A stretch of 64,000 nt of DNA from Parapristionchus giblindavisi (Eukaryota; Nematoda; Chromadorea; Rhabditida; Diplogasteridae): positions 394,668-458,667 of the forward strand of contig CALSFV010000298.1 in assembly GCA_943737045.1 (NCBI GenBank). The letters run 5' to 3'. This document shows positions 1 to 11,792 of the stretch, piece after piece (position 1 is the stretch's first letter; every line of letters starts with the position of its first letter). Under the pieces are notes generated by a model. That model saw only the letters and a list, made by a program, of their open reading frames with translations. It did not search any database and was not told the DNA's origin. Both the position numbers and the translations under genes were made by a program.

Positions 1-917
1 GTAGTAATAAAAAAATCCAGGAGATTTATCGATTAGTAGTTTGTCTGTAGGCTCGTTTTTACCGTAGTCACCGAGCAATCCCTCCCCCTCCTAGTTCCTC
101 ACGCTTTGCGTGTAAAGTCGTACTGTACGATGTTTGTGGAACGATAAATATTGATTGATGATTGTTATCTACTCGTTTATCCTTTTCTTCTTCTTCTTTA
201 CTCGAATATCAATTGATCCGGTTTATTATATTTTCTTTTGTAGAATTCTTTTCTTTCCTTGTTCACTTATTCTCCTTGTAAATCCATCTTCTCCAATTGA
301 ATGATTTGCTCACAATCAATGATTCCTCCCTTCATTTCATGAACTGAGACCAAATATCTCCTCATATGCTAATATATTCATTCATTCCCCTCCCATCCTT
401 CGATTGTAGTCTATCCGTAGATCATCCTCCTCTCTAGACAACAACGGGATTACCCGATCGATAATGCAGCAATTGTGTTTCCACCCTTTTTATCGTATAG
501 ATAAAGCATGAAAATAACATTTACTCCTTCGCCAATTCATTCATGTATCAACTCTAATTTCCATAAATAAACACTATTTCCCGTGTTAATGTGAGAGTTG
601 CGGGAGTCCGTCATGCAAACTCATTGTCAAGGGTCTCCTTGTTTAAAGTAAAAAGGTAAAGCTATAATAAATCCCGTTATTCAAGGCGCACGAAGTCTTG
701 TGGGAGATCAATGATAGTTCCGTGATAAATCAAGGCAGTCGGGAGAGCATCTTTGTCGGACACACTTTACCATGAATGTTGAAGAGATAAAGAGCTTTAA
801 ATAATACATAGTTTCACGCGTGCATAACATCGATTATATTGATTATATCACAATATCAATTGCATCAATAGCTTGGATTATGTGTGCCACTATGTCTCTA
901 GAAATGGCCATTGTGTT
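1..917. other. gene-free, no feature recognised
   Basis: AT-rich sequence without a convincing exon, RNA gene or repeat. Short pyrimidine runs only. No open frame with non-random composition was found on either strand. Confidence 0.5.
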
Positions 918-1130
918 CATTCCAAGATAGGAAGTGGCTCCCTCTTAGTGTTAGATCAGTGATAGAGTGGCCAGATGATCAGACGAGATCGATGTGCAGA
1001 GACGCAGAGAGTCATCGCGCGCACTGAACCCGAATTAGAAACACTATTGAGACGGGTGGCGGGCGAAGATAACTTCACTGAAAAAAACATTAAAATTTTA
1101 AAATAGTAATTTTGATAAAATAAAAACGCT
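918..1130 (+). repeat. dispersed repeat, long copy
   Basis: Starts with ATTCCAAGATAGGAAGTGGC and ends in a stretch containing GATAACTTCACTGAAAAA and ATTTTGATAAAATAAA. The same start and end blocks recur at 1526-1630 in the same order, but there the ~110 bases between them are missing. It looks like two copies of one element, one internally deleted. No terminal inverted repeats are obvious and the family is not recognised. Confidence 0.55.
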
Positions 1131-1525
1131 AAATGACTCTAATAGTTCTACTGAAATAGATTTCGTATGAAAAAAGTGGATAAATATACGGAATCAAAGA
1201 TTACTGTTCCTTAAATTTCAATTTTCTCACAGGGAAGAATTTGATCGAATCGCCTGCATAGCGGATTCTACTTATCATTAAATGTTGTTCATACGTTGCT
1301 AAAAATAAGTGTCAGAAAAATGGGAACTGGGAACATATTCTTTTTTATTTTAATTTTTTATTATTTTTATAGCTGTTTCGTACAATTTGAGCAAAGAATT
1401 TGATGAATCATTTGAAATGATTATGTGAATAGATATCAAAGCTAAAGATGAAAGAAGTGATCGATAAGAAAGAACATCGATCTACAGTAGCCGTATCAAC
1501 CTACCGTAATCGTTCATTTTTATAC

Positions 1526-1630
1526 ATTCCAAGAGAGGAAGTGGCTCCCTATCTGTGTTATATCAGTGACGATAACTTCACTGAAAAATTATTAATTTAA
1601 GAAATAACAATTTTGATACAATAAAGACCC
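1526..1630 (+). repeat. dispersed repeat, internally deleted copy
   Basis: Second copy of the repeat at 918-1130, in the same orientation. It keeps the GAAGTGGCTCCCT start block and the GATAACTTCACTGAAAAA end block and lacks the middle. About 400 bp of unrelated DNA separates the copies. Confidence 0.55.
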
Positions 1631-1889
1631 TAGCCTTCTAAGCCTATCGTTCCTTTTTTATTCTTATTATTTCCGTCGCTTAAAGAATAAATATAGCAAT
1701 TTATTGAAGGTTAGTATAGGGACCGTAGCGTGAGAATTACGAGAGTGCAGTAAAATTTTATTTTTATCAGTTTTCAACGTAATCGATGATGCCGTTAGTA
1801 GAGTAAAAATATACACTGTGTAATTTTGTTTGACAATTCAAGATTCATCATTATTCTAATCGTAAGGAGCTTCCTCCTTTCACTAACTC

Positions 1890-2090
1890 TGATATATCGA
1901 AACTTAAAGCACTTAAAGTCTGTACTTGAAATAGACTTGTAAGTCTACTTCAAATTAAACGTAACTCTACTTAAATTGGTGTGGTATACTGTAATGTATT
2001 TCGTCAAATGTTTCTTCACTTGAAGTAGACTTAAAGCCTACTTCAAGTCTGCGATGAAGTCTAAGTAGACTTTAAGTCGAAATACCAGAG
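1890..2090. repeat. inverted and direct repeats of AGTCTACTTCAAGT
   Basis: At least six variants of AGTCTACTTCAAGT or its complement occur in both orientations. The flanks form an imperfect inverted pair (CGAAACTTAAAG on the left, CTTTAAGTCGAAATA on the right). The arrangement resembles a small foldback or MITE-like element, but no target duplication could be defined. Confidence 0.4.
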
Positions 2091-2237
2091 AATAGTAAAC
2101 CACGTAAAGTCAAGGAAAAGTGTAAAAAGGAGCTTTTCTTGCAGACCAACCGATCTTATCGATAGTTCGACCTGGTATTCACTAGAACACGGATCCCTTT
2201 TTGTCAAATAATCTACAAATACTCGGACGCGGTTATA

Positions 2238-2350
2238 TACCGATATGTGGCTCCGCCCCTTTCTGCTTAACCCTACTTATGTACCGATATATGGCTCCGC
2301 CCCTTTCTGGTTGATCCTACTTATATAGCGATTAAGTCTCCGCCCATTTA
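2238..2350 (+). repeat. 44-bp tandem repeat, about 2.5 copies, with CTCCGCCC core
   Basis: Units start at 2238, 2282 and 2326, each opening TA(C/G)CGAT and carrying CTCCGCCC about 15 bases in. The first two units share GGCTCCGCCCCTTTCTG; the third is truncated. The same GACTCCGCCC-type core occurs singly elsewhere in the window (near 23846, 50632, 56929 and 63440). Confidence 0.7.
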
Positions 2351-4346
2351 ACTTCGCGGGCTTGGACACCGATTTCAAATATTAGCACACCCAAATGTCT
2401 TTATTCATTTGAGAAAGAAGACCACCAGACAGCGCCACAAGCCGTTCAACATCCTTCTTCTGTAGACGTCCGATAAGTAGATCTTGAAGAAGCTTCTCAT
2501 GACATCTTTCACGATGTCGACCTTCTCATCGAGGATGACGACCTCAGCCTCGAATGGAATTCAGAGCTATATAATGAAGAATTGCAATAGAATCAACAGA
2601 TTGACCTCCGCAATAGTATGAGATTAGAAATGTATTCTAACTAATCTTATGTTCAAAAGTGATGAAAAGAATCGACAAGGCATGAAGTCAGCATTGTTTT
2701 TCTCAATTTTGAAACTATGGTTTATACATTTAAGAGTAGTTACATCACCTAGATAGTAATTGATTGATGTCTTCGATGATCTTCAGAAGGATGACGCCCA
2801 TCTAGTAGTCCATCCACGATGAACACGACGAGTGTATGATTCTGAATGTCAAATGTCAAATTATCATAGATTTTGCGATTTGAATCTTTCTCATATTCTA
2901 TGGGTATTGGATTTATCAATAGAGATGAATGGAAACGGAAAAACTGGGAGTGTGCAAGTCTAGTTTACTTCAATTTCGCTTTTGAACAAGAGAAAAGATA
3001 AGAATTGAGCTAGAGGCGCTTCTTCCGATAACCTCATCACACTTTTCTATTGTTCAGAATTTACGCGAAAATTAGAATAGTTTCTCGCAGTTTTCCGTTT
3101 CCATTACACACTTTGATAGCCAATGATGTCATACCTATCAGACAGTAATGATCATCCCTCTGCTGAGTGAGTGACGGTTGAGTCGTTAGAGTGGACGGAG
3201 TGGATGGCAGTGGGACAGAGAGAAGACACTGGTGGATATCTGAATCAATCGATACTGAATAGCTAACACAGAAACATTTCGTAGCAATGACTTGGGAAAA
3301 TGGGAAAGTATGAGAGAGAAAGACATACGACCGAAAACTGCAAACGAATGAAAAAACAACAATATACGTATCATAACTTTAGGATCATGTGCAAATTGGA
3401 ATAGTATAGATACAGGATTAGACAACGATAATATATTCAAATCAACTAATCAAAAAGATCGGTTGGCGAAATCATCGATCGAATATCACTAACAAAAGGA
3501 TTTGGAGAGAGGATGAGGAAGAGATAAAAAGATGGAGAAGCATAGAAAGAGGGAGAGGGGGGGGGAGATTCTGATAGATACAGAGTAAGAGATTAATAAC
3601 TAATTTCAAACAAAAAGAGACGAATAAAGCATTGTGGGAAGAGAAAGAGAAAGATTGTGGCGGGAAAATGACATAGAAAGGAAGGGATACAATGATGGAT
3701 AGACACTATCGATGGTAGATCACTTTACACTCGCCTTCTTTTCTTTCTCTGTACTTTCTTCCTAACACGTAGTCACTCCCACTCTCTGTTATGTCTCTTG
3801 TCTCTCTTATCTCTGTTGTCTCTCCACTCTGGTCAAAGAACCATAACACAATTGGAGATACTATAGCTATCGCTTCTAAGTGGGTTGAGGGGCGAGTTTT
3901 ATAAGCGAATCACTTCTTTAGACGCACAGCGCATAATCTGAATTCGAGAATAATGCCCAGTCTTTCCATTCCATCACTTAGCTCAATCTAATTTTTCCCT
4001 AAAGCATTCCCTAGTCAATTACAGTCGTGCACAACTTCATCAGATTATTCAGTAATTATTGGGTGGACAAGAATGCTGCTGATCCCTTACAAGAAAGCGC
4101 GTTTGCACGTTAGTTAAAAAAAGATATGGGGACAGATAAATAGCGATAGGTATTGTTTCGATGCTGACGAATAGCTTTCGGTGATTCAATAGAGAAGAAC
4201 AAACGTGCACTTCATATTTAGGAGATAATATATGTAAAAGAGTTTCCATTGATCATTTAATACTATCATAGAGATTATCGATAGATAGTATAAATATGTG
4301 TTGCGTTCTGTGTATGACCCATGTAAAAAGATCAATTCAATTGACA
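2351..4346. other. upstream intergenic region, no confident gene
   Basis: Contains the 5' flank of the UNC-93-like gene. An acidic open stretch around 2486-2590 ends in a stop but is interrupted upstream by another stop and has no clear exon borders, so it is not called. No CT hexamer tract longer than about 20 bases occurs here. Confidence 0.4.
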
Positions 4347-7016
4347 ATGAAGGATTCAACCTATCAGAATGTTTGCACATTCCTTCTTGGATTTGCTACG
4401 CTCCTCAAGTTTGTTCCTGTTAATATAGAGTGATTTGTAAGATCTATTCAATAGATTCATCGGATTAGATATGTCTATCTTCACAGTTGAATCAGTCCTT
4501 CATTCTTCATATATCCGTGATAATTCTACTATTATTAATCATGCTGGATACTACGGGTACGGTAGATCAGAGATTTTATTGATTGATTTTTGTATTCAGA
4601 CAAGCTTTGAAGGAGATGACTGCATGCTTATCTACATTCATTACTCCAATGATTGTTGGAAATTTAACTCCGAAGGTAATAATTGTACCTACTCCGCAGC
4701 TCAATAACAAAACAATTTTGCATTTCACTGTAGTGGTCATTGGTTCTCGGTACATTGTGTATCTCCTTATGGTGCAATGTTGAGTTGGAACATTTTTCCT
4801 GGAACTTCATTTATCGGACCATTTTTATTGGATCACCGTTCAGGGAACAATTTGTTTCAGAATGATATTCTGGGAATCCTTCATTTTGGACCGATCATTT
4901 CGGATCATTTCTTTCGGAATGACCAGCTCGGAATTATGCATTTCAGAAATTATTCTTTCAAAAACCTCATCTCGGAACTTTTTTTCTGGAACTCTTTCAA
5001 TGGAACTATGGTTCTGGAACCTCTTACCTCATTCACACATTTTATTCATTCATTTCTGTACCGTGTTTCTCCAAAACGCATATTATATCAAACTATTATA
5101 TCAAATTATATTATATTATATTGTACCACCGATTCCTACAGCGAGAGACATGAGAGTAATGAGGAGATAAGCGTCAAACAAACAAATGAGAATGAAAATG
5201 AGTATGCAAAAGAGTATGCATATGAGAAATTACCATGACCAACAAGATCTAAAGTTCAACAAACATCAGTTTTCGGAGATCACTTTCCAACACGAAAGTT
5301 CCGAGAAAAAAGTTCCCAAAACATAGTTCCGAAAAAAAGTTCCGAAACGTGGTTTCCCATATTATAATTACGAAATGAGAATTCCAGCCCTTTCATTCCA
5401 ATAAAAACTTTCCCCAAATAGCGGTGTCCGAATGAATAGTTTTGAAGTGAGAGTTCTTTTTTAAAAGTGCCCAACTAGAAGTTTCGAAATACAGTGTTCC
5501 AAGAAAAATGTTCCAACTCAACATTGCACCCTTATATATTGGAAGTTTATTCATAATCAATAACTTTCTATACTTCATTGGCAGTGCACTACTTGGATTC
5601 TATTTCACTCGTAATCACTAATTATTATGAAATATTTTGTATCTAACATAGTGTTCCAGTAAACTACACAGCTTTTTCTACATATCAAATGGAATTCTCA
5701 ACTCGAGATAAACTTGCACGAAACTCTTCCCGAACATGGGGATTGGCTAATATGAGGTTGTATTGATCTTTGATCTCTTTCATTTATTGATTTTTAGTCT
5801 GATAGGAGGTGGTATATTGTACATTGTGTCAACTTCTACATCTTCAGATCAATCAGAATCTACAGCACATTATAGATACTACAGTGAAGCAGAAGCAAGG
5901 TATGGTTCAGAATTTATTCATTAAGAATCAATCGATAATTTTAAGAGTAATGTATGGTATATTCTTTCTTTTATCGATTATTAGTTTGATAATGCATTGT
6001 TTCCTTCCGACTCGTCAAATTGAGAATAGTGTCGCCAGTGAGAACCCTCATGATGTTCTGTCACCTATTCAGCATTTTAGTAAGTTCCATTTTAAAGATC
6101 AAAGATCATTCGAGATACAAAAAAAATAATATTTCAGAAGCACAATGTGCAATAATTATCGATCCTTCTCTGTTAATCTTGATTCCTCGGTTTCTGAATG
6201 TTGGTCTATTCGGAAAGTTCTTCATGAACATCTATCCAACTGCAATACAATACTCAACAATTTTATCAAAGAATAATACAATTCTTATGGCTTATTATGC
6301 ATTTTCAATGTGCATTGGAGGAATTGTTAGTAAGTATATTGATTATCGAAATAAGACCTTAAAAGATTCATTTTAGGTGGTTTACTCATAGGACCCTTAA
6401 ACAAACGTTTCAAAGACTTCGGTCTGAAACCTCTTTATTACATTTCCATTTCTGTTCAATTGATTATCTTTATATTAGCATATCTAACAGTTCCCAAATG
6501 GTCTACAGCTAGACCTACTTCAGCTTCAGCGATTATCGAACCTCAGTCAGTATTATTTATTCTGCAAAAAACGTAGCCATCAAATACAGCACTATATGGG
6601 TTGTAATAATCTCAATATTGATTGGAGTCGCTGATACGTCAAATGTTTCGTCTAATGCAGTATTGTGTTCAAGATTGATTAAAGGAAAAGCTTCCCATAC
6701 CTATACAGCTACACGATTTTACATTGTAGGTTTTCTATTCCATCTACGAATTTCTTATTTGTCTCGCCTCTCTAGCCCCACTCTCTCATTTCTTCTGTCT
6801 ACGAGAGAGTATTATGAGATTAAAATTATCTTTTTGTCCTCCATTCAGGCATTGATCTCAACAGTTCTCTTCTTCTTATCACCATCATTATCAATGACCG
6901 CCCATATCTCTATTCTTATTGCCATTCTGATAATCTCATTGGTTTCATTTAATTGGGCCGTACGAAGAATAGAAGAAAGAGAGGAAAAGGAAAATATTGA
7001 GAAAATAGAAGATTGA
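4347..7016 (+). CDS. UNC-93-like MFS membrane protein gene, interrupted by a transposon in exon 4
   Basis: Member of the UNC-93/MFSD11-like branch of the major facilitator superfamily, polytopic membrane proteins. C. elegans UNC-93 modulates a two-pore K+ channel; most nematode paralogues are uncharacterised. Exons: 4347-4408, 4455-4556, 4600-4675, 4734-4770 + 5536-5610 (element between), 5660-5756, 5798-5899, 5946-6079, 6138-6329, 6377-6545, 6590-6725, 6849-7016. Introns are GT-AG and all phases agree. Exons total 1350 nt (449 residues), the length I recall for MFSD11. Family-like motifs: HAGYYGQA (from residue 50), a Pro-Lys/Trp-Ser junction (79-82), LARNSS (136-141), IIDP (235-238), FGLKP (307-311), VPKWSTARP (331-339), GVADTSN (361-367). 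Odd: the WTGQG-like motif expected after ALLGF is absent. As it stands, reading through the element meets TGA at 4863, so the copy is probably broken. Start chosen because MKDSTYQNV leads straight into the first hydrophobic segment. Confidence 0.85.
4771..5530. mobile_element. 760-bp inverted-repeat element inserted in the UNC-93-like exon
   Basis: Termini are inverted copies starting GGTGCAATGTTGAGTTGGAA; the match runs about 35 bases with one mismatch, then decays. The flanks carry a direct 5-bp duplication CTTAT (4766-4770 and 5531-5535). Inside, both halves consist of irregular repeats of a TTTCGGAACTTTTT-like unit, inverted relative to each other. The only open frames run through this repeat and encode nothing recognisable. 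No transposase is present, so it is non-autonomous. In design it resembles the element at 41445-42049, which also starts GGTG and carries a TTTCAGAAATT-type unit. Confidence 0.85.
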
Positions 7017-7085
7017 TATATTTTTATCTCCAAGTGGATTTAGTTTAAAATTAACTAGAACATGATATTTATACATTATTTAATG

Positions 7086-7091
7086 AATAAA
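7086..7091 (+). promoter_or_regulatory. poly(A) signal AATAAA of the UNC-93-like gene
   Basis: Canonical AATAAA about 70 nt past the TGA stop at 7014-7016, a normal distance for a short nematode 3' UTR. Confidence 0.55.
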
Positions 7092-10000
7092 GCATAAGGT
7101 TGACAAGATAGTATTTGTTAAAAAAAAAGTAAAATGAGTAGCAACCATTTTCCTAGCACCTATTATTGTAATTATATAATCAAATCAGTGTAATAATGTT
7201 ATTTACGGTCTATGCATATATGCTTATTTGGAACAAGAGACAATATCAAACTATAGACACTTTCGTCTACTTACTCTTTTATCACTTTGAATTATGTAAA
7301 TCGATTGAAACTGTCGCAACATCGTTAATCCTATCAATTCACTTTTCATACTTAACCATATCTATTGCAAATGGGAGGAGACAATGCATTAAAGTCATTT
7401 CTCTCGTAAATAGATACTACAATATACTAGATAAATGATTAATTACAAAAGGCGATACATTCAAATGTACGGAAACTATTAACCGTTTTCTTACAATCAT
7501 TGTACAATAAATGGCGTATTGATCGATCTAGTCAGACTACTCAAATATAAGAAGAAGTCGTACCTTGGAAATGACAAAAACTTCCCTATTTGTCTTCAGA
7601 AAAAAATAAGAAAGGGGAAAATGACTAGATGGAAAATTTCAAAATTTAAATTTTTTTGAAAAAAAAATAAAATCAGTTCATGGTAGAACATACAGAAATC
7701 AATTTTATGTAAAATACGGTATGAGTATTCAAATCACAATTTTCCCGCAAAGTTTACTGGCCGATCCTATTTCTGTTAGATTTCCTTAAATTCTTTGTTG
7801 ATAACGACTTTACGTTGATTTGTTTTGTCACTCCATTTTCCCCATTGGCTGTTGATGTATCAAAAACTATGATCGTTGTTTATTTTGCAGTTTCGACCTC
7901 TAGAATGCTCAAGGCTTCGTTAAGCCGCCGTCTGTTCGAGTGAAGGAACGACAATAAACTGGTAATTTATCTTCTTTCGATTCATTATTGGCATTGGCAT
8001 TGTGCTATGTTGACAAAGTGCCAATATACTGCGTAAATTTTCGCAATATTTATGATTTAAATCTGATTCGATCCCTTGTCTTTCCTTTCTTATCTTATTC
8101 TCTTTATTCTTTTCTTTGAATAGGCAGATAAAGTGCAACAGGTCATAAATATCACCCCGTGTGGTCTCAGTCTGGCACCAATTCGATCTCTCTTTACTCT
8201 TTACTTTCTTCTCCCTCTATACACTGCTAATCTTCGACTTCCTTTTATTTATTTCTCTTTGTTCATTATGCTCTCTATCTTAATCGCAAGAACAGTCACG
8301 TAGACTACGACTGAAAATGAGAGCGAAACTGATTAATGGGACTGTCAATTTAAATTATAGTACAAAACTATTACATTTCTCCTGATTCAAATAGGCTCAT
8401 CTCGAATTCTTCTCTCATAATATTAATATATTCAACGTCATTTTTCAACATCCACTCATCGATTCAATCCATTTTATGAATGTATCGATGAATAACGTGC
8501 CCATTTCTTGTGTGTGCTTTCTTTTCACTTCCCTTACTAACTATTCTCGAATGATTTCGAATTTTCTTCAATAATATCGATTGATTATTGTCTTTTAATC
8601 AAACATTAGCGTATCTTCCTTTATGATCCTGATTCGCCCTTTACATATTCCTTTGTGTATTTTCTCTCTGCATCATCCAGTCTGCATAATTATTCAAGTA
8701 ACCAAGATGGGAATATCCACTCGGGGATATTGGAATGTACTTCTCTTATTTTATTAGATAGACTAGGGAGATCCTTAATCTTCATTTATTTCTCTATTTT
8801 GATATTTACTTCTAGAGATTAAACATTAAATTTCTTTTAAAAACATCTGTTTCCATTTATACGAATATGAAAACCCTGAAACATTTGACTGAAAAGGATA
8901 ATACTGATTAGATTAATGATCTATTCCATATTGTAGTTGAATAATTGTATTTGCTAATATGAACTCGCTTGTACAAATATGGTTGTATTGGATAATATCT
9001 CCATTCTACTAGAATGCATTCATTCCATATTCATTATCATTCTCTTCCTCTTCATATCTTCTATGTATCTCAGATGAGTCTCTTCTTTCATGGACTTGCA
9101 CTTTGATTAGGGAGAGGAAGAAGAAGTCATGACCAGTCTACTTATTTCTCTATTCAGAGAATACTTGAGAGATGTAGACAATTTGGTCATGATTCTTATC
9201 ACATTATAAATAATTCATGTGATAGTTGTTCTATTAACCTGTAAGGTCTTATCGAATCTAATGAGATCAAATCACCTTATTTTAATTGAAAAATAATGAG
9301 TTATTGTAAATGCATTCACCCTATTAATAATGTTGCATAGCAGCGGTAGTCTGATCTATTCATTCCATTGAGAGAGAGAGATAGAGTATTGAGTGGTGAC
9401 ACTTTGCACTTCTCCTCCATCCAATTTCCTTGTGTATCCCATAATCAAAGATATTGAGAGAGTGAACATCTGTCCTTCTTTCTCTTTGCTCTTTTCAACT
9501 CTTCTCTCTATCCCTCCTTCTCCCTACACACAGAATGGCGAATCGCCCGTTTTTTGCATATCTCTCGGCACATTTCGCACATCTCTCAATCTATGGACTC
9601 TCTCCATTCGCTATAGTCTCTCACTCTTCTCTTACTGTCTGTACTCTCATCACTCCTTATTGTCTCTCAGTCTTTTCGTCTTCTACTCATTGATTGGTTA
9701 ATCTATCTATTTCTTTCTTCCTCTTCTCTTTTTTTCATTGCCCTCCTCTGACCCTCTTCTTTTCACACACATGGCTAGATGGAAACAGATGTGAGGGAGA
9801 AAGAAGAAGAGGAACAAGAGAAAAGGAAAACACAGCCAATAAGATAGATCAAGGTCATTGAAGAAGTGTATACTGTAGGATATTGAAGGAGTACGGTAGA
9901 CGACGAATCCGTACTGATTATATGAACAATCTCATTTTTCTCCAACATAATACACTCATCATGGTGTTCTGCCAATAGTTCATATCTTACAGTACCCCCC

Positions 10001-11427
10001 CCCCCTTTGTACCATAAACTAATCTAACATATTTGTTGTATTTGATACCTGATGTCCATGAGAACAAGTATATTCTGACCGACTATGTTTCTGTTTTGTA
10101 ATATGCAAATTCCTTTAATTCTTTCATCTATTAGTGCATACTTATTACTTCTTTTGCTAGGATCGTTCGCTTGTCCCTCAGGCCTTCTCCAAACTCTCTC
10201 TCTCCCTCTATTAAACTCCCTTTCCTTTCCATGATAGAAAGAACTACGAGACAAAAAGATAGAGAAAGGAGAAGTAGAGAGATCACGTGCGATTGAGAGT
10301 GCCCAGACGGTTAGAGTGAGATTAGAGAGTGCATGCGAGTGAGAGAGTTCTATCTATACTCTCTCCATCTCGTCGTCTTGCCCCAGAGAGCGAAGCGACG
10401 ACCAAGTTCTATTAGGATGGCGAGAGTAGACGTCTCTCCCTCTCCTTCTCCCTCTCCCTCTCCCTCCCCCTCTCTCTGCCTCTCCCTCTCCCTCTCTCTC
10501 CCTCTCTCCCTTTCTCCTTCCATCCATCCGTCTGGGGGAGAGGAAGAAAAGTTGCGAGAGCAAGAAGAGAAGACCAGCGATGTTTTCGTGAAACTTCTTT
10601 TCGTCTCTTTCTTCTTCTTTCTTTCATCTTATTCATGAATGATCTTTCATCTAAATGAATCTTTCTAAAGTTTCACGTTCCTTCTTCTTTCATACAATAT
10701 TCCCTTCATTCATTTCCTCCCCTACAATATTGATTCCTTCTAATATATGTACTTACACTTACAGTATCCATTCATTATGGTCCCCAATATCTCTAAATTG
10801 TCTATTGTCTTTCCTATTCTCCCATCAATTCTCTCACTAAATCTTCGATTACATAGTCGCAGCTGTCTCTGTCCATGTGTGATCGCGATTTGTCGCAATT
10901 CGCGTCTGCGATTCGCGAATATTCCATCTCTCTCTCTGTGTCATGTGTTAGCATAGACAATTGACAATCTATCTTCAAATGAATGGAATGAGTTGGATAA
11001 AGTAATGAATGATGATGTGATTGTGAAGTAGAATGATAGACTTGAATAGACAGAGATAGTCAGACAGAAAATGACTCAATCATATGACACTTAGTTGACA
11101 TTGCGAAATCATTCGAAACTCATGATGATTTGAATATCGAATACAAGCACGTGATCATTGGAGACAGATGTATGAGAAGAGAGATGGTTTATATAATGGC
11201 AAAGCTACCATTTCGCCCTTTCAATCGCTATTTCTTTATCTTTCTCTCTCTTTCTCGTCCCTCTCTAACATCTCTTTTAACACTGTCTCTCAATCACAGT
11301 CACCGCTTCATTTCATTGTAGACATGTCTCTTTACTGTGTTCTAATAGTTTCAATCTTTGGTCTATTGGGCAATGTCCCGTGTCTCGTTCAGGCCATTTC
11401 TTGCAAGTGATCGTTACACTTTATCTA
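7092..11427. other. gene-free stretch
   Basis: AT-rich with pyrimidine-rich patches near 8160-8290 and 9460-9770. An 80-codon open frame at 7196-7438 has no recognisable family or exon context. A C9 run lies near 9995. No confident gene. Confidence 0.45.
10433..10520 (+). repeat. CT-rich hexamer tract (CTCCCT)n
   Basis: Mostly CTCCCT units with interspersed CT dinucleotides. It produces spurious Ser/Pro/Leu and Arg/Glu/Gly open frames on the two strands. Confidence 0.9.
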
Positions 11428-11435
11428 ATCATAAT

Positions 11436-11617
11436 CATAGGTGGGCACGCTGGGGGAAAGGCTGTGCGCAAACCGGGAAATTTTAAGGCAAGGCTATGCG
11501 CATGGCCAATTTTTGCAGATTTGGCTGGAAATTTATCAATTTTTTCTAGGCAAAGCTATGCGCAAGGGAAGGTAAGGCTGTGTGCAAAAATAATTCGTTT
11601 TCACGCGCCCACCTATG
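11436..11617 (-). mobile_element. hAT-type MITE, family with CATAGGTGGGC ends, copy A
   Basis: 182 bp. Terminal inverted repeats CATAGGTGGGC / GCCCACCTATG. Flanked by a perfect 8-bp direct duplication ATCATAAT (11428-11435, 11618-11625). The inside carries GCTGTGCGCA, GCTATGCGCA and related words. Orientation is opposite to copies B-D. Non-coding. The 8-bp target duplication points to hAT mobilisation. Confidence 0.85.
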
Positions 11618-11792
11618 ATCATAATCATAATCCATGATAAATCTGTTGCACATCTAGTATATACGATGATATTTCCACTCTCATAACATTTGTAATCATC
11701 TTTAACATCTATCAGTCATGTATACTCTAATTGTATTTCCGTCCAAGATACCGTATCCAATTGATGTGCAGTCCATGTCTTCATGTATTTAT

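Noticed and set aside
2351..2590. Acidic open stretch ending LEWNSELYNEELQ
   Set aside because: An in-frame stop interrupts it about 35 codons before the end and no splice sites rescue it.
4777..5238. 153-codon frame inside the element at 4771
   Set aside because: It reads the element's internal repeat, is out of frame with the host exon and resembles no protein.
7196..7438. 80-codon hydrophobic frame past the UNC-93-like gene
   Set aside because: No family motif, no exon borders, AT-rich composition gives such frames by chance.
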